A stretch of DNA of 64,000 bases from Bradysia coprophila (GCF_014529535.1 NC_050736.1:3038001-3102000), one strand, 5' to 3'; numbered from the stretch's first letter, positions 14,012-25,887 are shown. Notes: generated by a model not told the origin, from the letters alone. Numbers and translations are program-made.

Positions 14012-14425
14012 TTTGAATTTCGACATCCCGAAATCGGTGCTATTTTTTCCGGGACTTATATTTAATTGCATTAGTGAGGTCACAGCCCTCGTCAAAGTTC
14101 ACCGATGTTCCATCAATTCTGAGAAATTTTTCGGATGTCATATTTTCGACCGTTTATCATCAAACTTTACCAAGGTAATATTTGCTTCGAGGTACTCGAC
14201 CTCAGATTTCCAACGAGCCCATGCACGTCCGTGTCCTCACTACCTTACGGAAATGAAATCCGGACTACGAAACCTCATTTTTCGACTTTCAGCCGCTTAC
14301 CACCAGCCAGTTATGGAAGATCAAAAATATATGAGAATGGTTCTGGGGCCTAGGCACCAAAGCCTAACTAGACATATATAAAAAAGTCCAAGAAAAAATA
14401 GCGCCGATTTCGGTCAGTCGAAATT
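14012..14425. mobile_element. TIR element of about 410 bases
   Basis: The left end reads AATTTCGACATCCCGAAATC then GGTGCTATTTTTT; the right end is its near reverse complement (AAAAAATAGCGCC then GATTTCGG, TCGAAATT). Inverted ends are about 35 bases. A 122-codon open frame fills the middle but resembles no transposase, so I regard it as chance. A non-autonomous DNA transposon is the likely identity. Confidence 0.6.
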
Positions 14426-14792
14426 TATTTTATTGAAAAAAAAAACTTTGTCTTCCAGCCGGCTGAGGCAATCTAAGAACAACCGGCGACTCGGTTGGGT
14501 GAAAAAGTGTCGGCGGGTCTCTAGCCTGCGCTCGTTGAACTATTTTTCGAGACTTTAGTCTTAATATTTTGATTTTCAAAATGATTTTAATTTTTACGTG
14601 AATCAATGTTGTCGCAATAATTTCTTTCAATTATTAATAACACATTACGTGTTGTATACACAGTTTTCATATATGTATTTCATGTAGGTAATGTTAGACC
14701 CACAATACAGCTACTACAGGGATGTATATTACCTATCAACGGGAATATGCGTTGTGTAGCTTACATTAACATAATACATGTGTAGCATACAT

Positions 14793-15185
14793 GTTCCGTA
14801 GCTCAGGTGGATTATTCTGGACTGGAGATCGAGAGGTCCCGGGTTCGCGCCCCAACAAGGCAAGTTTTATTTCAAATAATTATTAATAAAAAATCAATTT
14901 CGTTTCATTTCAGCTAAAATTCAGTTCAAAATTAACTCGTCGGATGTAATACAACAGAATATCAAAATACTTCTGAGTACTGTGAAATATAACTCCGAAA
15001 GGCCAGAAATATTTTCTTTATGAATTATTGAGTTAATTTTGAACTGACTTTTATCAGAAATGAAACCAAAATTATTTTTATTTATATTATTAAAAAAAAA
15101 CAGGATCCGACATGATTCGAACCCGTGCCTATCGATCACAACATTTTGATTGTAGGCAATCACACAGCTATTGTAGATAATCACA
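14793..15185. mobile_element. Two tRNA-headed SINE-like units, tail to tail
   Basis: The left unit (plus strand) has a pol III A box TAGCTCAGGTGG at 14799-14810 and a B box GGTTCGCGCCC at 14842-14852. The right unit (minus strand) has a B box GGGTTCGAATC (15114-15124 reversed) and an A-box-like TAGCTGTGTGAT (15159-15170 reversed). Both heads are followed by a T/A-rich linker, TTTCATTTC, and CAGTTCAAAATTAACTC (14922-14938 and, inverted, 15030-15046). The two units therefore share the same build and face each other. Acceptor-arm pairing is poor in the left head, so these are not working tRNA genes. Confidence 0.65.
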
Positions 15186-15189
15186 ACTA

Positions 15190-15310
15190 CAGCTCTGATA
15201 GCAAGTAGAAAAATACAGCTGTGACAGCTACGGGCCGAAATATTTTCTGTGACAGCTGTATTTTCTCAAAAACTACAGCTGGAGACAGGTCGCAGCAGTA
15301 GCAGGTAACT
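15190..15310. repeat. Short palindromic repeat with ACAGCTG words
   Basis: GAAAAATACAGCTGTGACAG (about 15207) is inverted at about 15250 (CTGTGACAGCTGTATTTTC). The tail GCAGGTAACT resembles GCAGGTAACTTAACT at 43520, so it may be related to the palindrome at 43500-43640. Confidence 0.5.
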
Positions 15311-15409
15311 ACTTTTTCCTCAGTGTTTAGCTCGAAACCTTTTAGATTTTTCATAGAGCATTATTCACTCTTCTGAATTCGGTCCACTAATAAAAAAAGA
15401 CCTGTGAAC

Positions 15410-15620
15410 AAGAAAACAATGAAAGTATAAAGTATACTCTATAGGTATGGTCCAATGTCAAAATTTGTATGGAGCGGATGTGAAATAGTGATTTCAAATA
15501 AACAAAGTCACCTAGGTGAAAATCATTGAAAGGTGAATTTTTTTTATATGAAATCCCTATTTCCTCCGGTTTTTTTGGACAGACCATGCCTGGTTTGTAC
15601 TTTCATTACAAGAAAGGTCC
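15410..15620 (-). repeat. Palindromic MITE, copy A
   Basis: Its reverse complement matches 31711-31905 nearly throughout: ACAAACCAGGCATGGTCTGT, CGGAGGAAATAG, ATTTCCTCCG-type arms, CCGCTCCATACAAATTTT and AGAGTATACTTT. The inner part folds into a hairpin (GGAGGAAATA against TATTTCCTCC). Confidence 0.7.
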
Positions 15621-15687
15621 TTGATCATATAAAAACGAAATGAAGGTCATCGCTGTCTTTGACTTTCATTTTATATACTAGCGCACG

Positions 15688-15849
15688 GCACTGCTAGCAT
15701 GAACACAATTAATTGACAAGTGTCAAATTTGGAGGCTTTAGTGATAAGAGCTACAACTTAAAATTGCTTGTATTGTAGGTTTTAGCTCATACAATGAAAC
15801 CAAGTCATCTGTCTACGAATATTTTCTGTGTTCATGCTAGGAGCAGTGC
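15688..15849. repeat. TIR element of about 160 bases
   Basis: GCACTGCTAGCATGAACACA at the left end pairs with TGTGTTCATGCTAG plus GAGCAGTGC at the right end, a near-perfect inverted repeat with a three-base insertion. The body is non-coding. Confidence 0.65.
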
Positions 15850-15980
15850 TGTGACTTTCGTACCCCAGTCGTACCCAAATTCCTCATTACATATCTTCTC
15901 AAATTCAAATGTAAAAGCCGCTGTCTAAGGTTCTGAAAGAACAGGTTAAGACACGTACACACAAATTTTGACATAGGCGA

Positions 15981-16068
15981 GATGACAGTTGGATCTTATG
16001 GGAGAGAATGTAAGAGAATTGCATACAAATTCTCTCACATTCTCTCCCATAGGAGCCAGCTGTCATTC
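15981..16068. repeat. Hairpin element
   Basis: Two 40-base arms around a seven-base loop: TGGGAGAGAATGTAAGAGAA on the left faces TTCTCTCACATTCTCTCCCA on the right, and the outer GATGACAGTTGG faces CCAGCTGTCATTC. Confidence 0.7.
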
Positions 16069-16076
16069 ACATGTTC

Positions 16077-19000
16077 CTTCTATCTCGTCACAGTTGCACC
16101 AACTTATCATTTCTCTGCATATAGTATGACTCTATGGTTTCATGTGTGATCTGTAATGAGTGTCTTTAACCAAATGTATCTAAATTGTCAAAATTAGTGT
16201 GCCACCGCCTTCGTGATCGTCAGAGAAGTGTCTTAAATTGTTGTTTCACAACTTTGGTACAATCGGTTAAAGTATCCGAATTCTGTAAGTTATTTCTCAA
16301 AGATTACAATTTCAAATACCGCGCCACAAATGAATTGAAAATGAACCCATTTTCGAAACGGTTCAACACAACCGCATTTCCAAAAAAAATCATTCGTCAC
16401 TTATTTTCGTCACGTAAAATTTTTTACGATATGTCATATTACTTTGTTACTTTTTTATATAAAACAATTTGTCTCAAAAATTTTAATTATTATTAGTGAC
16501 TTACGCAAATTTTAAGTATCTGAACCGATAAAGAGCTACTCGCACATTCAATCTATCGATAGTAATATTATAAATTGTGCAACAGAACATCTAGGGAAAG
16601 AAATTTGAGAACTGGATTGTGATTGAATAGAAATTTTTGTGTTATAAAAGTGTAGTTACGAAGAGGGAGTGGACTCATTTAAATGCCTGTATTTTTTTTG
16701 GTAAATAAATTGAGGATTTCCTTCGGCCACTGTTGATTTTATTTGGTGAGTTCGTGTTTTCGTTTTTGTTATCAAATAACTATACCCAATGCACCCAGTG
16801 CTTGCATTTTATGCTGCTGATGGACAAATTGATGAGTCTGAGTGACCCCATAACGATTTGCCTACAAGTTTTTTTTTTCTTCTTCTACTCATAACAGTTT
16901 TGTGCAGTCCACACACAATTTGTTTTCACAACCATTTCATTGACTCGGCATATTTTTTTAGTGAATTAATTAATCAAGGGCAACAAAACAATTTCACTTT
17001 ATATATTTTCTTACTCTTTCGATGCAAAGTGTTTCAAATGAAAACCGGTGTTGTTGAAGATGTTTGAGCACAAAAATATTTTTGTCTCTGATCGTTTAGT
17101 CTAGCGAATGCATTACGGTCTCGTGTATAGTTGAATCAATCTTAAATAGTCAGTTCTAAGCTCATAATCGTCTATTATTAAAACGAATAGTGCGTTGTAA
17201 AAGGTGTAAATAAATCCATTCATTTTGGTTGTGTGTATTATGAAAGAGTTTCGTTAATATCAATTAAATGAACAGGTTTGTGGGGACCGAGTGTAAAAAT
17301 ATTGAAATCAGTTTTACGTGAAATGTCCATAGCATTATCTACATCAATGACTCAGTCTCACGTGACAATTTTACTCCAGGATTAGAATCAAAACACTTCT
17401 TTTTTTCAGTTTAATCGAGAATTAGGTTTACATTTTCGTCAGAGGCTTTATATTTTACGGATTCTTTATGAGACGCAAAAAAATGGTTTCTCTCGTGTAT
17501 AACGCAGAATTTGTTTTTCTCCGGAAAACCAAAACATTTTCGTATATAAAGAAAAACCATTTTCGCGTAGGGGTAAACGTCTTTGTATTTTAGCTGGTGT
17601 GTTTGCGGTTTGTTTTGATTGTAAATATATATGCGATATATCGAAACACTATATTGAATGTTAGAGTATTGCTTTCCTGTTCCATTCGTAAACTATTATT
17701 GGCTCGTTTAGTAAAAGTTGATCGGAAAATCGACTCGCACATAACAATAACAATTCAAAAAAGTGATAAAATGAGAAGTGTAACGTGACACAATCATCAG
17801 AATTATTTTTACTTTACATGAATAAAGCTTAGCAATGTGTACAATGCCTTCGGTAAACAGGTATATTTTATCATGCGTTAGAAAATCATACGGTGCTATT
17901 AGCCATGAAATGTCTTTATGTTTATTGTTAATATCTGTTCAATAATCATTCCTAACGAGGCAATCAGCTCTCATATGCATAATTTATTTTCCGTACTAAT
18001 GTGAAAATGAATTTTTTACGTCTCGTCGTACGTTTTTATTTAATCGTAGCGTCGTCAATTGAAATATATAGAAAAAAAAATTGTTATCACTTCACTTACG
18101 ATAAGAAATTTTATCTAATCGATTTATCTAACAGAGGTAGAATTTAGGAATCACTTAACTTACAACAAAACAAAATCGAATCCAGAGTTTTTGGCTTTGT
18201 CGCAATGATAACGAACTACGTTGGAATTTGCGTTAGTGACAAAAAAATCTACGAAACGAAAAATCTTTTCGCAAAAAGAATTTATCCAGCGACCGAATAC
18301 CGAATTTATTTTTCTATTCAACATTTTATAATCAGTTCATTGTATTTTTAATATCGAAATCATTTTATCTTCAAACATGCTCTGTGTTGCAGACAAAGAT
18401 CCATAAAATAAAGTCGTCGACGGTTCGGTATATAGTTTGTTTACTAAATAGCACACGAATCATAATCAACAAAATTTACAGACGAAAGATCACATGTTCG
18501 TTCTTTATAAATATAAAAAAGAAACTGGAAAAGAATAATGTAACTAAAGGGTCATGACCTCGGGAGTACTTTTTTTTTAAAATATATTTTTATCATAATA
18601 CAGTAGGTGTTCATTTGTCGGCTTTTATTTTTCTTATGAATGAATACATTACTGACATGGTCATAGAGTTGCATTACAACAGTATTATTGTATGTGTTTC
18701 TATTGGATTAGTGGAACATTATTCTCAATCAATTTTTTCCTCGCGATGCTATAGACTATTAAATTGACAAAGTTTTTTTTTATAACGACAGGATAGGTCA
18801 GGAATTGAGTTACTCGTTTTTTCGCTCAATATTTTCCGTTTCAGTTAACACGCAACATGTCTGGATAAAGAAATTAATTATTCGCGACGTAAATTTGTGT
18901 TTTAAATGTTCAATGACATCAGTTTCATTTTTCAAATCAACACTGAATGTCTGTAGTGAGATTTGTGGTCACTGCCCGATGCGTAATTCTAATAAAATAT

Positions 19001-21128
19001 TTTTTTTTTGTAAATGGTGGGGTGTCAGTATGGGTAGTTTTTCAAAATATGTTGCAAGGGTCTAGTGCTTTGGTGTGAAAATATTTTATGAAAATTGCAT
19101 TTTACATTTTTATTCAACAAAATAAAATGCTAGTTGGGACTTGACTTGACTGTAGTCCAACTAGGGACTATTCTTGGGAAAATATTATCCACATTTTCCC
19201 GAATTTTCCTTCATTTTTCCGATTGGCCATCACCGAAATTTATATGTTGATTTACTTCAACTGGTCCACTCATACAAAGAAAACTACTTATACAGTCTTA
19301 AAAGAGCGTAAAAACAGGGGAAAAAACCAGTTAATTTAACTGCCCTCGATGGGTGATACGTCACAATTTCTACGCTCTTTTAACACTGTGTACTTGTATA
19401 TAGAGATTTCAAGGAGGGAAAAAGACCACTTATTCAACTGGTCTCGATAGGTAATATGTCAAAATTTGTGTGTAGTTTACTGGGACCAAACTAGTTTATT
19501 TAACCGATGGGGGCACACTCTTTTTGACATTTTCTTTTAGCACTCTATACGTATGGAGAAGCCACAGCTGCATTCCGAAAAATATTTTTTTGGAAAATTA
19601 GAGAAAATTTAGGTAAACGTGGAAAAATCCTAGAAAACATGGGGATATGCTTTCCCAAAAATAGTCGTTGAGTATAACCATAATCTCTTCTGAAAACCTT
19701 CCCATGAGAACACTATACGTTAGGACTTCAGTAAGGTTTTTGCACTTGTCGTAATTCCCCTTTTCGTTCATTACATCTACAGAGTCGTCGCAACTTTTGT
19801 ATCATGAATAAAATGAAAATCAATGGTGAGCCCACTACTTCGTCATACTATTCGAGAGACCACAAACTTATATGATCCTTTCGAGTGTCGACAGCGAATT
19901 GTTTCAAACTCAAAAAGTTTGAGCTACATTTCAACGTAGTTTATCGCACGATGAGTAATTTCAGTATAAGAGAAACTTGAAACTCATCACTTCTACGGAA
20001 TATTATCGCATATCGCGAAACAGCAAAACAATACCAGCTCACAATTCATTGATTTTTTCGTGTGTGTCTATTTTGCATTTTTCAATGGCATTGTTAATCC
20101 TGTTGTATAAACAATATTGCCCTTATAGTGCAACCTTTTGACCGTCAAACACACAGCTCATTGAGTGTTCACGTATTACTACAGCCATAATATCTTTCAT
20201 ATTTTTAAACACTGATCGATGGATAAAAATATAAACGAAAAAGTACGACAAGCATGTGAGTGCTGTGCTTCTGTATTTAATTTTGTAATTTGTGACAGCT
20301 CTTTGGTGGCTTCTTCGGACCTGCACAAATTAAATTAAATTTACTGCTCAGCGTAGTATTATCTGGAATAACAGTTGTCATTGTTTCGCGGAAATTTGTT
20401 GTCTTTGTAAGTTTTATCAATCAATAGTTTGTCGGTCGGCCTACCGTCCTTATCTTGCGTTCACACACAAAAAAAGTTTTTTTTTTCTGCTGAATCTGTA
20501 TAATACTCTTACTGCCTCTGTATGTTTCAGTGTGCGCAAAAAACTTTATTATTTAAAACAAAAATATGAAAACTAAATACGAAAAATATTTCTATTTTAT
20601 TTAAAGGTGTTTTGAGATAACGTTTGTTTGATTGATTTGGCTTTGTCGTGTTAATTGTAACGAACCAGACTGCTGTATACCGTGTGTGCTATTGTAATTA
20701 CTGATGCGTTATTACCTCGCCACAGAAGCTTTGTTTTAAATAGCTTATCCAACATTTTGTACACACTATCAACTGATTTACGAAAGTACCCATAAGTAAC
20801 TGCATCATTGTGTGATCACTTTGTTTATTCATCGTTAGTTTGCGCATACATTGGACGAATCAAAAGTAAGTCAATTTTGTATACATTTTCTTTATCGAAT
20901 TTACTTCTTTTTAACGGAAATTCGCTACAAACTTGTGGATCTAATGAATTGTCGTCATTACTGTTGTCAGCGAAATAGCGAAATAAAATCACGTCATTCA
21001 TTGCTCGGTGATTCAATATAATTTCAACAACGAAATAAAGAAAAGCCCATCGCTAACCGTGCCTTTATTCACACTTTTCATTTATATTACCTCAATATGA
21101 AATTCATAAATTATTGTTTCGTTATCAG
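16077..21128. other. Upstream region of epsin, no gene recognised
   Basis: Five kilobases without a supported gene. Short open frames have no family features. A diverged TIR element lies at 19161-19670. Noncoding first exons of epsin probably lie in the last kilobase, since a splice acceptor (TTATCAG) sits at 21122-21128 just before the start codon, but no promoter could be placed. Confidence 0.45.
19161..19670. repeat. Diverged TIR element with an inner hairpin
   Basis: GGGACTATTCTTGGGAAAAT at the left is roughly inverted at the right end (TTTCCCAAAAATAGTCG). Inside, CTTAAAAGAGCGTAAAAA (about 19297) and TTTCTACGCTCTTTTAA (about 19367) form another hairpin. A block near 19520 (GCACACTCTTTTTGACATT) recurs inverted near 31893. 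Confidence 0.45.
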
Positions 21129-21148
21129 TGAAACGCCAAAAGGACGAT

Positions 21149-24100
21149 ATGCAGGTGAACGTTGCTGGATTTCGACGTAACATCAAAAATCTAGCCCACA
21201 ACTATTCAGATGCTCAGGTAAAGTGAATTTGTCGATAATGCAACGAAAAACACGAAACTGATACATTTCGATATAGATAAAAGTCCGCGAAGCAACATCG
21301 AATGATCCATGGGGTCCGTCAGCAACCATAATGGCAGAGATTGCCGATCTCACATACAACGTAGTGGCATTCTCAGAAATTATGCAAATGATATGGAAAC
21401 GTTTGAACGATCATGGAAAGAATTGGCGACACGTCTACAAAGCATTGGTAATCAAATAATCCGATTTGAGTACAGAGGGAAATTCTTTATCAACCATTTG
21501 GATTTGTTGCAGATACTACTTGAATATCTAATCAAAACTGGAACTGAAAAAGTGGCCCAGCAATGCAAGGAGAATATCTTTGCTATTCAAACGTTAAAAG
21601 AATTTCAGCATTTAGAGGAAGGAAACGATCAAGGACTTCGCGTGCGAGACAAGGCAAAACAATTGGTCGGTTTGCTGAAAGACGATGAACGCTTGAAAAA
21701 CGAACGAACAAAAGCACTGAAAGCAAAAGAAAGATTCGCTCAAAATGCTAGTGGCTTCGGCAGTGATGGATCAATCGATGGCCCCACACACCGTGACAGT
21801 CCGTCATGGCGATCCGATGGAGCGGAGGCGCCACCAAGAACTGCATCTGAAATAGAATATGTGCGACCGCAAACAGTTGGCGAAGAAGAATTGCAATTGC
21901 AATTGGCCATGGCAATGTCGCGTGAGGAAGCGGAACAGGAGGAAGCGAAAAGACGCAGTGACGATGTACGGTTGCAATTGGCGTTGAGCCAAAGTGAGCA
22001 GGACTTCAAGTGAGTTTTGTAAAGTGATAAAGATAATTAGTGACTGGCTAACATGAAAAATTAATTGTTAGGAAAGGCACTGAGCCGGAACGACCGAAAC
22101 CACAACAGAGTCATCTGATGGATTTGCTTGATATATCGCTAGGTGCAACAACAATCAGCTCACCACCCAATGATCCGTGGGGAATGTCATCGAATAGTCG
22201 GCCTCAAGTGAGTCAACTTTTTTTTTGGCTTTGTGCTCATAACACTTGATCCATAAATTTTTACTTTTTTTCTTTCGAAATGCATGCACTTTTGTTACTT
22301 TTAAATTAGACCTTGAACATTAAAGTCGAAACGTATGACGATGACACGGTAATGCTTTCGATAATCCACTTAGCTATGCTGTGTTTTCAAATCGCCTTTA
22401 GTGTCATCGATTTTTTGTTAAAAACGTTTGTTTTCATTATTTTAGCCGAATGTCGATCCTTGGTCACACACGGCTTCGCCACCTCTCGATCCATGGGCAG
22501 ACACAACACCGAAATCATCATCCATTTCCAATGTTGAGGGTTGGCTGTCGCGCAATCAATCTACTCCTTCGTCGAACGATGCATGGCTGCAAAATGGAGC
22601 GTCGGCAGCAACAGCAACGAATGGCAATATGAATGCATTACCAGTGGATCCATGGTTGTCGAAACCACAACCAGCCGTCGTTGATCCTTGGCTCAGTAAA
22701 TCACAACCGTTGGGTGACCCATGGCAGCTGAATTCGAATACGAGTAGCATGGAGCAGAAATCAGCTGATCCTTGGGCAGCACCGACAATTGGGGTAAATA
22801 AACAAAATGTTATTTTAAAGTTGAGTGGAACTGATCTTTTCGTTTAAATAACAGTCGAGACCATCACCAATCGGTGCCCAGACGTCTCCAAATTCGGATC
22901 TTGATGAATTTGACATTATAACAAATCGATCGAAGTCAACGCCATTGAATGGTTCCAATAATAACAATTGTAAGTATTGCATGCCCACATCCATCACACT
23001 GTACACCTAACTAAATTCTACATTTCTGTTTAGCCTCACTGCTAGACGACCTCGATCCACTGTCAACGAAAAAACCGCAGGCAAAAACACCTCAATCATT
23101 CTTAGGCGAAAATTCGTCTCTAGTTAATTTGGACAATTTAATTAAGCCAGCAGTGCCGAGTTTAGGTCAGCAACCGCAAGCCGCATACAATCCGTTTGGT
23201 GATATGCCGCAACAAAGAACGAATTTATTTCAACAGCAAACACAACCGGTTCGTCAGATTTCTGTTGAATGATAATTTCTCAATTCAAATTGACCGATCA
23301 ATGCGTTTCAATGAAATTCATAGGTTCCGTCCATTAATCAGCTGAAACAATCACCATTTCCATCAACATTGAATCAAGATCCCTGGGCTCCAGTCTCCAG
23401 TAGTAATGCGGCAAATCAAGTAAGTAAAAGAATAATCTGAGCGAATTTGAATTGTAGGACGAAGTCGCGCTCTGTGACGAATTGTTTGTTCTTCGTAAAA
23501 TGAAATTGATTATCTCTACTGTTTATTTCTCCTTCAATTTTATCTGCATGCAGTACGATGATAAGATGTTGTTCATGAATTACGAATCGTTTATTTCAAA
23601 AAATAATGACAACAACAACTGCAACAGCAACGAAAGCAATCTTAACAATACAAACTGTCGTATTGATTTTGATCAGTTTAGCGATTATCAAAACTTTCAA
23701 AATTGCATTGTAAGTAAAAATGGATTGGAATGACACCATTAACACTGATTGTGCGGACGTAGAGTGTTAATTTGTTCGTTTTTTGTTTTAGTTTTATATT
23801 CTTGATTTTCCGCCAGAACCTGTAGATTATTATGCATTTAATGCGTCGTCACCGTTCATTTCTAATTCATGTCACAAAACACAATTATAACGCAAATTTG
23901 TCTTTCCTAATGAATATACGGGTCATCAGACTGTTCAAGTTTGTTAATGCCAACGATTAGATTTCTTGAATTGTTTATTGTAGGTACCGAGCGAGACAAC
24001 TAATCGAATGAGACAATCTGTTGTCTAATCCAATTTTTAAAAAAATATGAAACTTGAATGCTCCGTCATTTGCATCGAATTGTGCAACACGCTTTAACCA

Positions 24101-25624
24101 TTTTTTTTCCTTCTATTAAATTTAATTGCCTGGTTTAATGTTCCTAACACTCTTATGTTCTGCCAAGTGAAATTAACATTCCTCTTCGCCTGAATTATTG
24201 CCGATGATCCGTTGTTGATCGACATGTAAACCGTAAAAAATCCTAATTTGATTCCGATTGGAAAATAAAGGCAACTTACAGTGCGCCAAAACGCGATCGC
24301 ATCGCTCTAATTTAATAATAGAATTAACATTGGTTTTCGTTTTGGTAGCAATCGATGGAAGCTTGGACGCTTAAATAAAATGGGGTAAATTGAAATGTAA
24401 AATATTTATGCATGCGATTACCTGTTGCTGTTTTGATTATTTTGTTTTTATTAACAACTGACTTTATTGACTACTGACTCTGTAACTAACTTTTTTATTA
24501 TTATTTAACTGCTTCTTTTGGATAACAGAAGAACTAATGATTGATTGAATGCGATTCTTTAATCCGCATAATAAGCAATTAAAAACTAACAAACGAATGC
24601 GTAGTGATTCCTGTCTCTACTACATACCTGTTTTGAAGATCAAAGGGATTTATTTTTGGTCAAAAATACGTCAAATCAAATGGAAAATAAATTCATTAAC
24701 CTACAAACAGCAATCGTATCACGATATGATCATTCTACAGTCTACAACTTTGAAAGAAGTGACATATTTTGTTTCAGCTGATCCACTCTTACGAACAAAA
24801 GTGCCTTCGGCGTCGTGTCATAATTAAACATCTAGAGCCCAATAAAGTATTTTGCACTCGATGTCATAAATGATCATTTTGCAGCTCAGCATCATAATGT
24901 TTAGAGACTGCAAACCTTAGATGTCTCTATTGCATAAAACTTTGTATGCAAATCTGTGCAAAGTGCTTTATTAGGCAAACGATGTGTACGCTTTGCCACT
25001 CTGAAGTCAATGTCATAAATAACTATTTCTTGTATGAGTGGATCAGCTGAAACGAAATGAGTCACTTATTTCAAACTCGCCGACTGTAGGCTCTAAATTT
25101 TGAAGACCGTGAATTGTTTCTTTTTCTTGAAATCTACGAATTCCACGAAAGTTTCGAAACCTCCGTCAGTTATGAGGCCTCAAGAGAATTAGAAGCCGTT
25201 GAAGAAGCCGTTATGGGTTACAATAATTGGGATGGTCCCGATTACTTGGGGTAACAGAATATTTTCCCTGTCTCAGTACTTCGAGGAACTGTAGTCCACT
25301 GATTTATATGTAATGCAGTTCGAATGCTGCTACAAACATTTGCTTCCAAACTGAAGCTCACATTGCACCATTTTTGAATTTCAAATCACAATCACAACGT
25401 TTTAGATTTGCTCCATTTATTATTTATAATTTCACGTTTATAGCTGTTAGAGCATTGCTTCCCGATGCACATGTTTTTGTTTTTGTTGGATCAATTATGC
25501 CGAATCAGAAATGCTAATTTATTGTAACAAATTTCAGAATATGAACAACAACAGCAGCAACAACAATAACATTGCACCGTGGCTGAAACCAGAAGCAGCA
25601 GCATCAAATCCATTTTTGTCATAA
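21149..25624 (+). CDS. lqf: Epsin (liquid facets homologue)
   Basis: Exons 21149-21217, 21277-21447, 21513-22009, 22072-22207, 22310-22348, 22446-22793, 22855-22969, 23034-23248, 23324-23419, 25538-25624; 590 residues. Epsin is an endocytic adaptor that bends membrane and links ubiquitinated cargo to clathrin; in flies it is needed for Notch ligand signalling. The ENTH domain (1-140) contains NIKNLAHNYSDAQIKVREAT, AEIADLTYNVVAFSEIMQMI and KTGTEKVAQQCKENIFAIQT. Two ubiquitin-interacting motifs follow (EEELQLQLAMAMSREEAEQE and DDVRLQLALSQSEQ). The middle has many AP2-binding DPW motifs, a conserved FLGENSSLVNLDNLIKP block, and EH-binding NPF motifs (NPFGD and the terminal NPFLS). Exon 5 is a 39-base microexon that may be skipped without changing frame. 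An alternative ending lies in the last intron (23554-23890). A splice acceptor just before the ATG implies a noncoding first exon. Confidence 0.95.
23554..23890 (+). other. Candidate alternative 3' exons of epsin
   Basis: Two segments in the last epsin intron look like real exons. The first, 23554-23709 (156 bases, 52 codons, fully open), has a TGCATGCAG acceptor and GTAAGT donor and continues the epsin frame in phase 0. The second, 23792-23890, follows a pyrimidine-rich acceptor (GTTTTAG) in the same phase and ends with TAA after 32 residues. Using both would replace the NPFLS tail by 84 residues, first Asn-rich and then with a Pro-Tyr stretch (LDFPPEPVDYYAFNASS), making a 646-residue isoform with one NPF motif fewer. 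This is inference from splice sites and frame only. Confidence 0.5.
24734..25092. mobile_element. TIR element in the last epsin intron, composite
   Basis: Inverted ends of about 55 bases contain TTTCAGCTGATCCACTC (about 24773) and its reverse complement (about 25036), and CTACAGTC at the outer edges. The interior carries words of the 50567-50893 palindrome family: AATAAAGTATTTTGCACTCG, TTAGATGTCTCTATTGCAT and AAAGTGCTTTATTAGGC. It looks like one element nested within, or captured by, another. No transposase. Confidence 0.6.
25090..25254 (+). other. Coding-like open frame after the intronic element
   Basis: Fifty-four codons are open directly after the TIR element and end in TAA. The product (middle part SYEASRELEAVEEAVMGYNN) has protein-like composition. 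There is a weak acceptor (TGTAG) but no family match, and it may be chance or a captured gene fragment. Confidence 0.15.
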
Positions 25625-25887
25625 ATCGAAAATTTGAAATGATTTTTTTAGTTGACGGTGTTGAGTGAATCAAAAGAAAAAGTTTTTGAATTTTTCAGAA
25701 TTAGAAAACAAACACAAAAGAACTTGTATTACACGTTAAAGTAAAACTGAAACATAAAAACAGAAAAATTATTAGATGTTACAAATAACAAGCTTTACAA
25801 TATTATGTAACAAGAACAACATCAATAAGATTTTATAGCAAGACGAGGCGCAAACAATATTATAATGTTGGAGACAAAACGGAAAAT

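Noticed and set aside
14013-14381. A 122-codon open frame
   Set aside because: It sits exactly inside a TIR element, has no transposase motif and is matched by an overlapping frame of similar length.
14793-14865. A tRNA gene
   Set aside because: A and B boxes are present but the acceptor arm does not pair well, and the same body follows a second, inverted head; a SINE-like unit fits better.
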